8,361 bases of DNA from SZUA-36 sp041570235 (GTDB lineage: Bacteria > Pseudomonadota > Gammaproteobacteria > Xanthomonadales > SZUA-36): positions 1 to 8,361 of the forward strand of contig JBFFWN010000160.1 in assembly GCA_041570235.1 (NCBI GenBank), given 5' to 3'. The notes under the pieces are model-generated. The model worked only from the letters and a program-made list of their open reading frames with translations. It was not told the DNA's origin and did not search any database. Each line of letters opens with the position of its first letter. Within the stretch, counting starts at the first letter, position 1. Position numbers and translations under genes: made by a program. Positions 1 to 5,801 of this stretch are shown here, piece after piece.

Positions 1-614
1 ACAGCAACCAGGCACAGCAAACCTGGAAAAGCAATGTCGGTATGCAACGTGAAGATTTCATGGAACTGGATGGCCGCACTTTGCTGGTGGTTGGACTGGG
101 TGGCATTGGCACTCATGTGGCCAGGAAAGCCCATGGCCTCGGTATGCGCGTGATCGCAACACGTGGCAGCCGGCATGAAGGCCCCGAATACGTGGAATAC
201 GTCGGTCTGTCCGATGAACTGGTAAAACTGGCGGCAGAGGCGGACGTGGTCATCAATACCGTACCGCTGACACCCGAAACCCGCGGCATGTTCAATGCTG
301 AGTTCTTTGACGCGATGAAATCGACCGCCTATTTCATATCCGTAGGACGGGGCGCCAGCACCAATACAGACGACCTGTTGGCTGCCCTCAGAGACGGTGA
401 ATTGGCCGGTGCGGGCCTGGATGTTACCGACCCGGAACCGCTGCCCGAAGGACATCCTTTGTGGACAACACCCAGGGTTATCATCACGCCTCACATGGGC
501 GGTCGCTCTGACAAGGCCAGGCAGCGGTTGTTTCTGCTCGTACAGGAAAACCTCAGGCGTTACGTGGCCGGTGAGCCGATGATCTCGGTGGTGGACATTG
601 AAAGGGGTTATTAA
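1..614 (+). CDS. D-2-hydroxyacid dehydrogenase family protein, 5'-truncated by window edge
   Basis: This is the C-terminal part of an NAD(P)-dependent D-isomer-specific 2-hydroxyacid dehydrogenase, which interconverts 2-oxoacids and D-2-hydroxyacids in the cytoplasm. The frame is open from the first complete codon at 3. Before the first ATG at 42 it reads SNQAQQTWKSNVG, which resembles the family's linker before the nucleotide-binding domain, so the ATG at 42 is probably internal and roughly the first third of a ~310-330 residue protein lies outside. The Rossmann motif GLGGIG is visible, and the second beta strand ends in VIATR; an Arg rather than an acidic residue there hints at NADP(H) preference. 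The usual catalytic Arg (VGRG, codon 348-350), Glu (DPEP, 435-437) and His (TPHMGG, 492-494) are all present, so the visible half looks functional. The substrate cannot be inferred. A Tat-exported SDR gene follows on the same strand. Confidence 0.9.
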   Translation, partial: SNQAQQTWKSNVGMQREDFMELDGRTLLVVGLGGIGTHVARKAHGLGMRVIATRGSRHEGPEYVEYVGLSDELVKLAAEADVVINTVPLTPETRGMFNAEFFDAMKSTAYFISVGRGASTNTDDLLAALRDGELAGAGLDVTDPEPLPEGHPLWTTPRVIITPHMGGRSDKARQRLFLLVQENLRRYVAGEPMISVVDIERGY

Positions 615-713
615 CCCACTCGTTGCTGCCCAATGGCTGCCGGTCAGACGGCAGCTGCGGCGGATGCTTTTGACAACATCATGACAAAACTGCAAGCTTG
701 GCAGGAAAAGTGA
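615..713 (+). pseudogene. Possible remnant of a gene 3' end, or a tiny ORF
   Basis: Directly after the dehydrogenase stop, the same frame stays open to a TGA at 711-713. It includes an ATG at 633 that would give a 26-residue peptide ending FDNIMTKLQAWQEK. The peptide has the amphipathic, charged look of a protein C-terminus, but no Shine-Dalgarno site precedes the ATG. It could be the decayed tail of a lost gene, a minor peptide, or chance. A GC-rich hairpin (636-655) lies inside it. Weakly supported. Confidence 0.2.
636..655 (+). terminator. GC-rich hairpin downstream of the dehydrogenase gene
   Basis: GCTGCCG (636-642) pairs perfectly with CGGCAGC (649-655) around a 6-nt loop, about 20 nt after the stop codon. 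No immediate T-run follows; the nearest T-rich stretch starts at 667. It is therefore at best an imperfect intrinsic terminator or an mRNA 3'-end stabiliser. Confidence 0.25.
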
Positions 714-755
714 GATTAACGTTGAGATCCATCATTTACCACACAAAACCGGACT

Positions 756-771
756 GGAGATGAACACATAA
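756..771 (+). promoter_or_regulatory. RBS with a three-codon mini-ORF abutting the Tat-SDR start
   Basis: GGAG (756-759) is directly followed by an ATG (760) that opens a three-codon frame, Met-Asn-Thr, ending at TAA 769-771. The last A of that stop is the first base of the SDR start codon (TAATG). The mini-ORF is too close to GGAG to be read efficiently, so GGAG probably serves the ATG at 771 with 11-nt spacing. Termination-reinitiation is possible but speculative. Confidence 0.35.
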
Positions 772-1853
772 TGACAACAAGAAGAGAGTTTCTTTCGATA
801 TCAGCCAGCGCCCTGGCATTACAGGCAAGCGGCCTGGCCCTGGCAACGCCGGCCACACGACCGCTGGAAATACTGTTTCTCGGCGGCACCGGGTTTCTTG
901 GGCCACACCAGATCAACTATGCCCTTGCACGCGGCCACAAGGTAAGCATGTTTAACCGGGGTTCCAATGCCGGTATGTATGGTGACGATGTCGAAGAGAT
1001 CATCGGTAACCGCGACAGCAACATCGATGCAGGGCTTTCAACGCTGGGTAACGACCGCACATGGGATGTGGTGGTCGACAATTCCGGTTATATACCCAGG
1101 CATGTGCGTGACAGCGCTGAATTATTGAAGGGCCGTTGCAAACGTTACCTCTATGTATCAACGGTTGCCGTGTATGACTTTGAAACCGGCAGCGACTTCC
1201 CCGAGACGGCAAAACTGGCGGCGCTCGAAGATCCCTCGATTGAAGAAGTGACCGGCGTTACCTACGGACCACTGAAGGCGGAATGTGACCGTATTGTCAG
1301 AAGCATTTATGGGGATGCATGCACCGTCGTCCGTCCGACGTACGTGGTGGGACCGGGCGACCATACCGACCGCTTCACCTTTTATGTAGACCAGGTCAAC
1401 AAGGGTGGCGATGTGCTGGCGCCCGGCCTGCCGGACAATGAGGTACAGTGGGTTGATGCAAGGGACCTGTGCCCGTGGATTGTCACGCTGGCCGAAAATG
1501 ACACCCCCGGAATCTTCAATGCAGCGGGTCCCGCGTCAGCGGTGACCCGCAACGGCCTGATGTGGGGCCTGCGCGCGTTGACCGCAGAACCCGTCAATTT
1601 CTTCTGGCCGAGCATAGATTTACTGGAGGAACTTGAGATCAGCATGCCGATGATGAGTACGGAAAGAGGTTCTGTACACTTTGAAAATTCGGCCTCAATG
1701 AAAGCAGGCATGAACTACCGTTCCTTGGCTGCAACGGCCGGTGACACGCTTGATTGGTGGCAGTCACAAGATGCAGAACGGCGCGCCAATCCACGCCGCT
1801 GGCCAAGTTCAGAAAAAATGGCTGCAGCCATCGCCAGGCTGAAAAAGATGTGA
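771..1853 (+). CDS. Tat-exported NAD(P)-binding SDR / epimerase-dehydratase-like protein
   Basis: A 360-residue protein of the NAD-dependent epimerase/dehydratase (atypical/extended SDR) superfamily with a Tat signal. The N-terminus TRREFLS matches the twin-arginine consensus, a hydrophobic stretch covers residues 10-25, and an AxA cleavage site (ALA|TP) lies at 23-25. The mature part opens with the nucleotide-binding motif GGTGFLG (38-44). FNRG (61-64) at the end of the second strand suggests NADP binding. S130 (YVSTVAVY) and YGPLK (165-169) supply the Ser and YxxxK catalytic elements. The fold resembles the CSP41-like/isoflavone-reductase-like group; the substrate is unknown. The start is supported by GGAG at 756-759, 11 nt upstream. 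Export of a nucleotide-dependent enzyme suggests the cofactor is bound before Tat transport, as in Zymomonas glucose-fructose oxidoreductase. An intrinsic terminator follows at 1901. Co-transcription with the upstream dehydrogenase is possible but not shown. Confidence 0.88.
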   Translation: MTTRREFLSISASALALQASGLALATPATRPLEILFLGGTGFLGPHQINYALARGHKVSMFNRGSNAGMYGDDVEEIIGNRDSNIDAGLSTLGNDRTWDVVVDNSGYIPRHVRDSAELLKGRCKRYLYVSTVAVYDFETGSDFPETAKLAALEDPSIEEVTGVTYGPLKAECDRIVRSIYGDACTVVRPTYVVGPGDHTDRFTFYVDQVNKGGDVLAPGLPDNEVQWVDARDLCPWIVTLAENDTPGIFNAAGPASAVTRNGLMWGLRALTAEPVNFFWPSIDLLEELEISMPMMSTERGSVHFENSASMKAGMNYRSLAATAGDTLDWWQSQDAERRANPRRWPSSEKMAAAIARLKKM

Positions 1854-1900
1854 CCAGCCAGTTTTTCAGGGATTACACATTGCAGTTTTAGGTAAATTGC

Positions 1901-1921
1901 ACCGGGCAGTGCCCGGTTTTT
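1901..1921 (+). terminator. Intrinsic terminator of the Tat-SDR gene
   Basis: ACCGGGC (1901-1907), loop AGT and GCCCGGT (1911-1917) form a perfect 7-bp GC-rich stem that runs straight into five T (1917-1921). It lies 48 bp after the stop codon. The right arm can alternatively pair with a downstream copy at 1928-1937, giving two mutually exclusive hairpins. Confidence 0.75.
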
Positions 1922-1937
1922 ACACGGAAAACCGGGC
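1911..1937. repeat. 10-bp inverted repeat competing with the terminator stem
   Basis: GCCCGGTTTT (1911-1920) and AAAACCGGGC (1928-1937) are perfect reverse complements around a 7-nt loop. The left arm is the right arm of the intrinsic terminator, so the two hairpins exclude each other. The segment lies between the converging Tat-SDR and ppk2 genes and could help stop transcription from either side, though neither side of this second hairpin has a strong T-run. Confidence 0.6.
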
Positions 1938-1978
1938 GCCAGGATACCGTCATCGCTGAATACCCCATGGCATTTGAC

Positions 1979-1996
1979 AAAAATGGGTCGAAACCC
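1979..1996 (-). terminator. Candidate terminator of ppk2
   Basis: Read on the minus strand, about 25 nt past the ppk2 stop, GGGT-TTCG-ACCC forms a short hairpin with a TTCG loop, followed by A and five T. The stem has only 4 bp, so strength is uncertain, but the position and T-run fit an intrinsic terminator. Confidence 0.4.
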
Positions 1997-2021
1997 GTTT
2001 CCTGTCCGAGTGCTTTATTGT

Positions 2022-3002
2022 TTAGTGGGTAAACTTACCGCGACGAATACGCTCGGCTTCCATTTGTTCAACTTCTCGTGAACCTGAAATAACGATTTCA
2101 GGGTTGGGAACGTAGTCGATCCCGGTATCGCCCCGATCATAGGGCACCGCGTTGAGGATGGTTTTTATCGAGTTGAGTCGCGCCTGGTGCTTGTCCTGTG
2201 ACCGGATCACCGTCCATGGTGCGTGGTTGGAATGGGTTTTTCTCAGCATTTCATATTTTTGGTTGGTGAAATCATCCCAACGCTCCTGGGCCTGCAGATC
2301 CACCTCGCTCAATTTCCACTGGCGTAGTGCATCGTTTTTCCGGCGCTCGAAACGACGGGCCTGTTCTTCCTTGGTCACACTGAAATAAAGTTTGACGATG
2401 ATCGTTCCCTGGCGAACGAGGTCCTTTTCAAAACCAACCACGCCTTTCATAAACATCTTGTATTCCTCCGGCGTGCAAAAACCGAAAACCGGTTCGACCA
2501 TGGCGCGGTTGTACCAACTGCGGTCCAGCAGTACGCATTCACCGCCGCGCGGGAAATGCTCAACATAACGCTGAAAAAACCACTGTGACCGCACGGCGTG
2601 GTTTGGTTTGCCCAGGGCAACAACCCGGTAATGTTTTTCGTTCATGTACCGCGTAATACGACGAATGGTGCCGCCCTTCCCCGAAGCATCGCGACCTTCG
2701 AATAGAATAATCATGCGGCGCTTGGATTCTTCCAGGTATTTTTGCATCAGGATCAATTCCGCCTGGAAAGGCTTGAGTTCTCTTTCAAGCGCTGCCTTTT
2801 CAAGGATGCTGCCGGCCTTTTTTGCCCCATGCAGTTCAATCTGCTGCTGTAACCTTCTATTTTCCGCCAGCATTTCCTCCGCAGTCAGCTCAACTGCAGG
2901 TTCAACTGTATCGTCGCTCCCCGATACATCAATTTCATCAACCACGTCTTTGGCCGAATCGTCGTTTGCGGATTGTTCCAGTTTGGAAGCGGATATGGTC
3001 AT
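2022..3002 (-). CDS. ppk2: Polyphosphate kinase 2 (PPK2), class I-like
   Basis: This 326-residue cytoplasmic kinase transfers phosphate between polyphosphate and nucleotides, typically making nucleoside triphosphate (ATP or GTP) from the diphosphate. The P-loop reads GRDASGKGG (103-111). The Walker B segment is LLDRSWYNR (158-166, key D160 and R161), and the Arg-rich lid is RRFERRKND (216-224). These, with the downstream QWKLSEVDLQAQERWDDF block, match single-domain class I PPK2 enzymes. The first ~45 residues are acidic and low in complexity, followed by a probable short coiled coil (about 41-90, EENRRLQQQ-type heptads) leading to the kinase core. The start is supported by AAGGA 9 nt upstream on the minus strand and a candidate promoter just beyond. 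It appears to be transcribed alone: dapB lies upstream on the same strand across a 226-bp gap. Confidence 0.95.
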   Translation of the reverse strand: MTISASKLEQSANDDSAKDVVDEIDVSGSDDTVEPAVELTAEEMLAENRRLQQQIELHGAKKAGSILEKAALERELKPFQAELILMQKYLEESKRRMIILFEGRDASGKGGTIRRITRYMNEKHYRVVALGKPNHAVRSQWFFQRYVEHFPRGGECVLLDRSWYNRAMVEPVFGFCTPEEYKMFMKGVVGFEKDLVRQGTIIVKLYFSVTKEEQARRFERRKNDALRQWKLSEVDLQAQERWDDFTNQKYEMLRKTHSNHAPWTVIRSQDKHQARLNSIKTILNAVPYDRGDTGIDYVPNPEIVISGSREVEQMEAERIRRGKFTH

Positions 3003-3034
3003 CAGGCATTGTCCTTTGAGTAGCGAAGTGATTC

Positions 3035-3066
3035 ATTCTAATAGGTTGAGAGTCAATTTTGAACAA
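3035..3066 (-). promoter_or_regulatory. Candidate sigma70 promoter of ppk2
   Basis: On the minus strand TTGTTC (+ strand 3061-3066) is separated by 17 nt from TATTAG (3038-3043). An overlapping TAGAAT (3035-3040) is an alternative -10. This would place transcription start about 30 nt before the ppk2 ATG, leaving room for the AAAGGA ribosome-binding site. Motif inspection only. Confidence 0.35.
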
Positions 3067-3100
3067 GCGGGGTGTATGCAAAAATTATTTGGCGGATTTT

Positions 3101-3162
3101 CCAGGGTATACCAGAAACCAAGGGTAGCAACTCTTTAGCGCACAAAATCGCCAGGGTATGCC
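3101..3162. repeat. 12-bp direct repeat with 50-bp period
   Basis: CCAGGGTATACC (3101-3112) and CCAGGGTATGCC (3151-3162) differ at one base and are exactly 50 bp apart. The first copy contains the palindrome GGTATACC (3105-3112). The spacing is close to five DNA turns, which would suit a regulator binding on one face upstream of ppk2, but no known operator is recognised. Confidence 0.35.
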
Positions 3163-3178
3163 GCGTATATCATGTGAA

Positions 3179-3216
3179 GCGGGATTCCCGGGGCTGCGGG
3201 ATTCGCTCAAATCCGC
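3179..3216. repeat. GCGGGATTC direct repeat and hairpin after dapB
   Basis: GCGGGATTC occurs at 3179-3187 and 3196-3204, 17 bp apart. The second copy can also pair with AATCCGC (3210-3216), with one bulged base, to form a hairpin just past the dapB stop on the minus strand. No T-run follows on that strand, so I do not call it a terminator. Confidence 0.3.
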
Positions 3217-3228
3217 CATATTATTTCC

Positions 3229-3972
3229 TTATCGGCCAACAACATCCTGCATGCTGTAGAACCCGGGTGACTGCCCTGCCAGCCATCGGGCGGCCTCAAG
3301 CGCCCCTTCTGCAAAAACACGGCGATCAATGACCTTGTGCTCCAACACCAGGCTTTCACTGGCATTTTTTAATACCACGGTATGTTCGCCAGGGACTTCA
3401 CCACGCCGTTCTGCCTTGAAAGAAATCTGGCCGTCTTTAGGGAGGCTTTTGTTCTCAGGGTCATAGTGGAAAACGTCCGCAAACGCCTGCCCCCTCGCCG
3501 CGGCAAGAGCCTCGCCCAGTTGTAAAGCTGTTCCAGATGGAGCGTCGATTTTATGAACATGATGTGTCTCATGAATCTCTGCTTCAAACCGGTCACCAAG
3601 AACCGCTCCGGCCATTTGAATCATGCGTTGCAAAACGGCAATGCCAAGGCTCATGTTGCGGTCATACAAAATGGGTATGTTGCCGGCTGCGTCAAGCAGC
3701 TGTTGATGTGTCGATTCCGCCAGGCCGCTAACACCGCAAACCAGCGGAATGTTTGCCTCAACGGTTGCCCGAATAACCTCTTCCGTTGCATCCGGCAGGG
3801 TAAAATCAACCACCACATCGGCCCGCGACAGGATTGCAGGCAATTCATCGGAGCGCTTTGTTCGTGACCAGCAACCCGCAAGCCTCAGGTCAGCGGAACG
3901 TTCCACACAATCCTGTATTGCCTGGCCCATACGCCCACTGCCCAGGATGGCTATGTTCATTTTCATCATCAT
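3229..3972 (-). CDS. dapB: 4-hydroxy-tetrahydrodipicolinate reductase (DapB)
   Basis: DapB reduces 4-hydroxy-tetrahydrodipicolinate to tetrahydrodipicolinate with NAD(P)H, in the cytoplasmic lysine/diaminopimelate pathway. The Rossmann motif GSGRMGQ follows immediately on MNIAIL. The signature EIHETHHVHKIDAPSGTA carries the catalytic His pair, the Lys and the substrate-binding SGT. The usual GTTG segment reads GVSG here, and the NFS segment reads NMS. At about 243-247 residues it is shorter than E. coli DapB (273), mainly between the first strands (SADLRLAGCWSR). The start is uncertain: four in-frame ATGs lie at 3972, 3969, 3966 and 3960, none with a clear Shine-Dalgarno. I take 3972, while MNIAIL at 3960 is equally consistent with family N-termini. 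Longer in-frame starts up to 4032 would run into the divergent dapD start region and add no conserved sequence. It is divergent from dapD-dapA. Confidence 0.94.
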   Translation of the reverse strand: MMMKMNIAILGSGRMGQAIQDCVERSADLRLAGCWSRTKRSDELPAILSRADVVVDFTLPDATEEVIRATVEANIPLVCGVSGLAESTHQQLLDAAGNIPILYDRNMSLGIAVLQRMIQMAGAVLGDRFEAEIHETHHVHKIDAPSGTALQLGEALAAARGQAFADVFHYDPENKSLPKDGQISFKAERRGEVPGEHTVVLKNASESLVLEHKVIDRRVFAEGALEAARWLAGQSPGFYSMQDVVGR

Positions 3973-4034
3973 GATTACAAGTTTATGCGCTATCATCCAC
4001 ATTGGCAGCATTTTTTGAATTTTGGAAACCATAT

Positions 4035-4859
4035 ATGCAACAACTTATTGAAATCGTCGAAGACGCCTGGCTTCGCAAATCCAATGGCGAGGCAATCAGG
4101 GGTGATCGCGACCTGGAAGCCGCTGTAAAGGAATGTATTCATTTACTCGATAGCGGCCAGGCACGTGTGGCTGAAAAAACAGGCTCGGAGTGGAAGGTCA
4201 ACCAATGGTTAAAAAAAGCGGTATTGCTGAGCTTTCACCTGCACGACAGTGTCACCATCAAGGGCGCCGCCAGTCACTTTTATGACAAGGTTCCATTGAA
4301 GTTTGCGGATTATACCGACGATGATTTCAAGGCCGCCGGTATTCGCGTGGTTCCGGATGCGCGGGTCAGACAAGGGGCATACATAGCACCTGACGTGGTG
4401 CTGATGCCCAGCTATGTCAATATTGGCGCTTACATCGGCAGCGGAACGATGGTCGATACGTGGGTGACCGTTGGAACCTGTGCACAAATCGGCAGCAATG
4501 TGCACCTTTCCGGCGGCGTGGGCATTGGCGGCGTGCTTGAACCCATCCAGGGCAGCCCGACGATCATCGAGGACGATTGTTTCATCGGCGCCCGCTCTGA
4601 AATTGTCGAGGGCGTGATCGTTGAAAAAGGCTGTGTTATCTCGATGGGTGTGTTTATCGGGCAAAGCACCAAGATCTATAACCGGCAGACGGGTGAAGTC
4701 AGCTATGGACGGGTACCCGCCGGTTCTGTCGTGGTATCCGGTAACTTGCCCGCAGCCGATGGTACACACTCGTTATATTGTGCTGTCATCGTCAAACAGG
4801 TCGACGCCAGGACACGTGAAAAAACCGCCCTTAACGATCTGCTCAGGCTGGGGGATTAG
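4035..4859 (+). CDS. dapD: 2,3,4,5-tetrahydropyridine-2,6-dicarboxylate N-succinyltransferase (DapD)
   Basis: DapD transfers the succinyl group of succinyl-CoA to tetrahydrodipicolinate, committing it to the succinylase branch of diaminopimelate synthesis. The protein is 274 residues, equal to E. coli DapD, and begins MQQLIEIVEDAW, close to E. coli MQQLQNIIETAF. Conserved blocks include NQWLKKAVLLSF, KVPLKFADY, MPSYVNIGAY, HLSGGVGIGGVLEP, CFIGARSEIVEGVIVE and GRVPAGSVVVSGN. From about residue 100 the spacing of small and aliphatic residues is that of hexapeptide repeats in a left-handed beta helix, and the enzyme is normally a trimer. The ATG at 4035 is chosen over an in-frame ATG at 4002 because of homology and the TTTGGAAA ribosome-binding site (GGAA at 4024-4027). 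dapA follows after 29 bp, and dapB is divergent. Confidence 0.97.
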   Translation: MQQLIEIVEDAWLRKSNGEAIRGDRDLEAAVKECIHLLDSGQARVAEKTGSEWKVNQWLKKAVLLSFHLHDSVTIKGAASHFYDKVPLKFADYTDDDFKAAGIRVVPDARVRQGAYIAPDVVLMPSYVNIGAYIGSGTMVDTWVTVGTCAQIGSNVHLSGGVGIGGVLEPIQGSPTIIEDDCFIGARSEIVEGVIVEKGCVISMGVFIGQSTKIYNRQTGEVSYGRVPAGSVVVSGNLPAADGTHSLYCAVIVKQVDARTREKTALNDLLRLGD

Positions 4860-4888
4860 GCCATGTTGATATCAAACAGGAGTAAACC

Positions 4889-5761
4889 ATGATAAGCGGT
4901 TCTCTCGTCGCACTCGTCACGCCTTTTCAAAATGATGCCATCGATGAAAATGCTCTGCAGAACATGGTGCATTGGCACATCGATGAAGGCACCAATGGCA
5001 TCGTGCCGGTCGGCACCACGGGTGAATCTGCAACCCTGACCGAAGCAGAGCATTGCCGGGTGATTGAACTGGTGGTAAAGACGGCTGATGGCCGTATACC
5101 GGTGGTTGCCGGAGCGGGTTCTAACAACACGCGGGAAGCCATCTTTTACCACGAACATGCGCAAAAATTAGGTGCAGACGCGGCTCTTCATGTTGCCGGT
5201 TATTATAACCGGCCGTCCCAGGAAGGCCTGTTCAGACATTTTGAGGCCTTGAGCGAAATCAGTACAATTCCTATCATTGTGTACAATATTCCGCCCCGAG
5301 CAACGGTCGACATACAACCAGATACGATGGCCCGGATAGCTGCATTACCCAACATCGCCGGCGTCAAGGACGCCACGGCCGATCTTACCCGGCCCAATAT
5401 TGAGCGCATGCTCATAAAGGGCGAGTTCTCCTACCTGTCCGGCGAGGATGGCTCTGCGGTTGCCTACAATGCTGCTGGTGGCAACGGTTGCATATCCGTG
5501 ACCGCCAATATTGCGCCTGCGCTTTGCGCGCAAATGCAGGCAGCGTGCCGTGATGGCGATTTTAAAACCGCAATGGCCATCCAGGACAGACTGATGCCGC
5601 TGCACCTGGCCCTGTTTGCAGAACCCAATCCTGCCGGCCCCAAGTATGCGGCATCGCTATTGGGTCTTTGTGATGAATTTTGCCGTCTTCCCATGGTTCC
5701 ACTGACGAGTGACACAAAATCGGCAATCCATGATGCCATGACCCGGCTGGAGCTTATCTGA
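4889..5761 (+). CDS. dapA: 4-hydroxy-tetrahydrodipicolinate synthase (DapA)
   Basis: DapA condenses pyruvate with aspartate-4-semialdehyde, the first committed step toward diaminopimelate and lysine. It is a (beta/alpha)8 class I aldolase-type enzyme of 290 residues, normal for the family. Catalytic residues match E. coli with an offset of one: T43-T44 (VGTTGES), Y106 (YYNRPSQEG), Y132 (VYNIPPRATVD), R137, and Schiff-base K160 (GVKDAT). The lysine-feedback residues are mostly kept (S47, A48, H55, N79, E83, Y105), but the position of E. coli His53 is Glu52. The usual VTP before YYN is VAG here. AGGAG (4878-4882) lies 6 nt before the ATG, a strong ribosome-binding site, and the 29-bp gap after dapD indicates one operon. 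No terminator is visible after the stop. Confidence 0.96.
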   Translation: MISGSLVALVTPFQNDAIDENALQNMVHWHIDEGTNGIVPVGTTGESATLTEAEHCRVIELVVKTADGRIPVVAGAGSNNTREAIFYHEHAQKLGADAALHVAGYYNRPSQEGLFRHFEALSEISTIPIIVYNIPPRATVDIQPDTMARIAALPNIAGVKDATADLTRPNIERMLIKGEFSYLSGEDGSAVAYNAAGGNGCISVTANIAPALCAQMQAACRDGDFKTAMAIQDRLMPLHLALFAEPNPAGPKYAASLLGLCDEFCRLPMVPLTSDTKSAIHDAMTRLELI

Positions 5762-5801
5762 ATGCGGTAGTCAGGCCGGAACATAAGGTGTAAAAGCTGC
5801 G

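Larger units (their letters stand above)
3083..3225. repeat. Imperfect 17-bp inverted repeat flanking the ppk2-dapB gap
   Basis: AATTATTTGGCGGATTT (3083-3099) recurs in inverted orientation at 3209-3225 with two mismatches. The core TGGCGGATTT is a perfect 10-bp match. About 110 bp lie between the arms, occupying most of the intergenic space. No coding region is credible inside. The cause could be a small degenerate mobile or repeat unit, an operator pair, or chance. Confidence 0.4.

Noticed and set aside
670..698. Perfect TTGACA as a -35 box for the Tat-SDR gene
   Set aside because: At 16-18 nt downstream there is no acceptable -10 (CAAGCT or AAGCTT), so I did not call a promoter.
2644..3138. 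164-codon plus-strand frame opposite ppk2
   Set aside because: It is antisense to the PPK2 kinase core and N-terminus, Ser-rich from reverse-read codons, and lacks a ribosome-binding site.
3072..3332. 86-codon plus-strand frame across the ppk2-dapB gap
   Set aside because: It runs into dapB antisense, has no family features and no credible ribosome-binding site.
3973..4034. Lysine riboswitch or leader peptide ahead of dapD or dapB
   Set aside because: The divergent gap is only about 60 bp, far shorter than an L-box aptamer, and contains no Lys-rich leader frame.
4002..4034. Longer DapD N-terminus from ATG 4002
   Set aside because: The extra 11 residues lack homology, and the ATG at 4035 has a ribosome-binding site and gives the canonical MQQL start and 274-residue length.
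4209..4769. 186-codon open frame on the minus strand inside dapD
   Set aside because: It is fully antisense to a highly conserved dapD, its translation shows no recognisable motif, and such frames are common by-products of biased codon use.
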